DNA of 6,439 nucleotides from assembly GCA_030673205.1 (NCBI GenBank), contig DAOVJP010000080.1:1-6439 (forward strand), in the 5' to 3' direction. Position numbers and translations under genes: made by a program. Source of the stretch: Thermoplasmata archaeon. GTDB lineage: Archaea > Thermoplasmatota > Thermoplasmata > JAGHBH01. Shown here piece after piece: positions 5,799-6,439 of the stretch. A model generated the notes under the pieces. That model worked only from the letters and a program-made list of their open reading frames with translations, ran no database searches and was not told the DNA's origin. Numbering within the stretch: the stretch's first letter is position 1; each line of letters begins with the position of its first letter.

Positions 5799-6439
5799 AT
5801 GCCAAAACTCTCCACGTTCGATATCCGCATTCTCTCGGCCACATACACCAGGGAAGAGGAGGGGGCGGTGGTGGAGCTCTACGGCGTCACACGGGAAGGA
5901 GAGGGGCTCGTCGCATTGTACAAGGGTTTCCTCCCCTATTATGTGGTATGCGAGGCCAGCAGCGAGTACATAGACCATATAGAACGGGATCCAGAGGTCG
6001 TATCCACCACTCCTCTGGACCTATGGCTGGAAGGGAAGGAGCGGACGTGCCACAAGATCACCATCCACAACCCATGGGACGTTCCTCGATATCGGGCGCT
6101 GGCGACGCGGGAGTGCAGGCGGGTGTTGGCAGCGGACATCCCCTTCGGCCACCGCTTCATGTACGACAACAAGATAGAGGCCTGTACCACGGTGCGGGGG
6201 AAGCTGCTCAAGAGGGGGGAGACGAGGAAAGAGTATTCCACAAAACATGTGTTGGAGGCCAGCGGCTTCGAGCCCTGCGAGCCGTTCAACCCCCCTCTGT
6301 CCATCTTCAGTTTCGACATAGAGAACAGCATCCAGGACCAGCACCTCTACACCATATGCTGGGTGTTCGAGGGCGATGAGGGCAGGGAGGAGGGGTGCAT
6401 CTGCGGGGAGGATAACAAGGATGACAAGAAGGCGGAGAA
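5799..6439 (+). CDS. polB: Family B DNA polymerase, N-terminal part (3' partial)
   Basis: The first 213 codons of an archaeal replicative family B polymerase, running without a stop to the window edge; family members are about 750-900 residues. It begins MPKLSTFDIRILSATYTREE. The N-terminal uracil-sensing domain is recognisable: LPYY (P46, Y47), NPWDVP (P92, V95) and ADIPFGHRF (P115, F116, R119) match Pyrococcus furiosus residues P36, Y37, P90, V93, P115, F116 and R119. Exonuclease motif I is SFDIEN with the metal ligands D173 and E175, about 30 residues later than in Pyrococcus because of an insertion around 131-168. It would synthesise DNA at the replication fork with 3'-5' proofreading; motifs Exo II-III and the polymerase active site lie outside. 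A TAA at 5772-5774 and no other usual start codon fix ATG 5799. The gene is divergent from the ATPase gene. Confidence 0.93.
   Translation, partial: MPKLSTFDIRILSATYTREEEGAVVELYGVTREGEGLVALYKGFLPYYVVCEASSEYIDHIERDPEVVSTTPLDLWLEGKERTCHKITIHNPWDVPRYRALATRECRRVLAADIPFGHRFMYDNKIEACTTVRGKLLKRGETRKEYSTKHVLEASGFEPCEPFNPPLSIFSFDIENSIQDQHLYTICWVFEGDEGREEGCICGEDNKDDKKAE

Noticed and set aside
5687..6379. 230-codon plus-strand open frame
   Set aside because: It overlaps polB in another phase; its product is rich in Arg/Gly/His with long Gly runs, while the polB frame shows clear conserved motifs.

Overview
The window looks like a chromosomal segment of an archaeon, most plausibly from the Thermoplasmatota/Euryarchaeota side. 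Reasons: an archaeal/eukaryotic Ygr210-type GTPase, a DUF234-type archaeal ATPase, a family B replicative DNA polymerase with the archaeal N-terminal layout, an Asn-rich NosD-like surface beta-helix protein, and TATA-like boxes centred 26-28 nt upstream of three start codons with no Shine-Dalgarno sequences (leaderless transcripts). The phylum is an inference from remembered family resemblance; no search was run.

Layout. (1) Nucleotides 2-3010, plus strand: one long reading frame for a giant extracellular protein that is already open at the left edge, so its start lies outside the window. In order it has the tail of an unseen domain, a Gly/Thr/Asp linker, a beta-rich domain, a right-handed beta-helix of roughly 760 residues, an Asp-rich calcium-type loop, one membrane segment and a basic tail. 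A 73-residue non-helical module occurs twice in the helix, bracketing about 15 coils that carry stacked Asn/Cys ladders. (2) 3042-4232, plus strand: a complete 396-residue GTPase of the YchF/Ygr210 family with a TGS domain. Its probable TATA box sits just after the stop of the previous gene. (3) 4279-5634, minus strand: a complete 451-residue ATPase with a winged helix and a C-terminal PD-(D/E)XK-like domain, convergent with the GTPase (46 bp between stops). (4) 5635-5798: a 164-bp divergent promoter region rich in dyad repeats. (5) 5799 to the right edge, plus strand: the first 213 codons of DNA polymerase B, through the exonuclease I motif and cut by the window.

How the genes relate. They do not form one pathway. 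The GTPase (translation-linked) and polymerase are housekeeping genes; the surface protein and DUF234 ATPase are accessory-type genes placed between or beside them. I see no convincing new defence or mobile system. The most unusual items are the architecture of the beta-helix protein (duplicated clamp module, sequon/Cys ladder, DNA-level repeats spaced by whole coils) and the cluster of palindromes in the ATPase/polymerase divergent promoter. No RNA gene, CRISPR array, insertion sequence or clear terminator was found, and there is no gene-free stretch above 300 bases.
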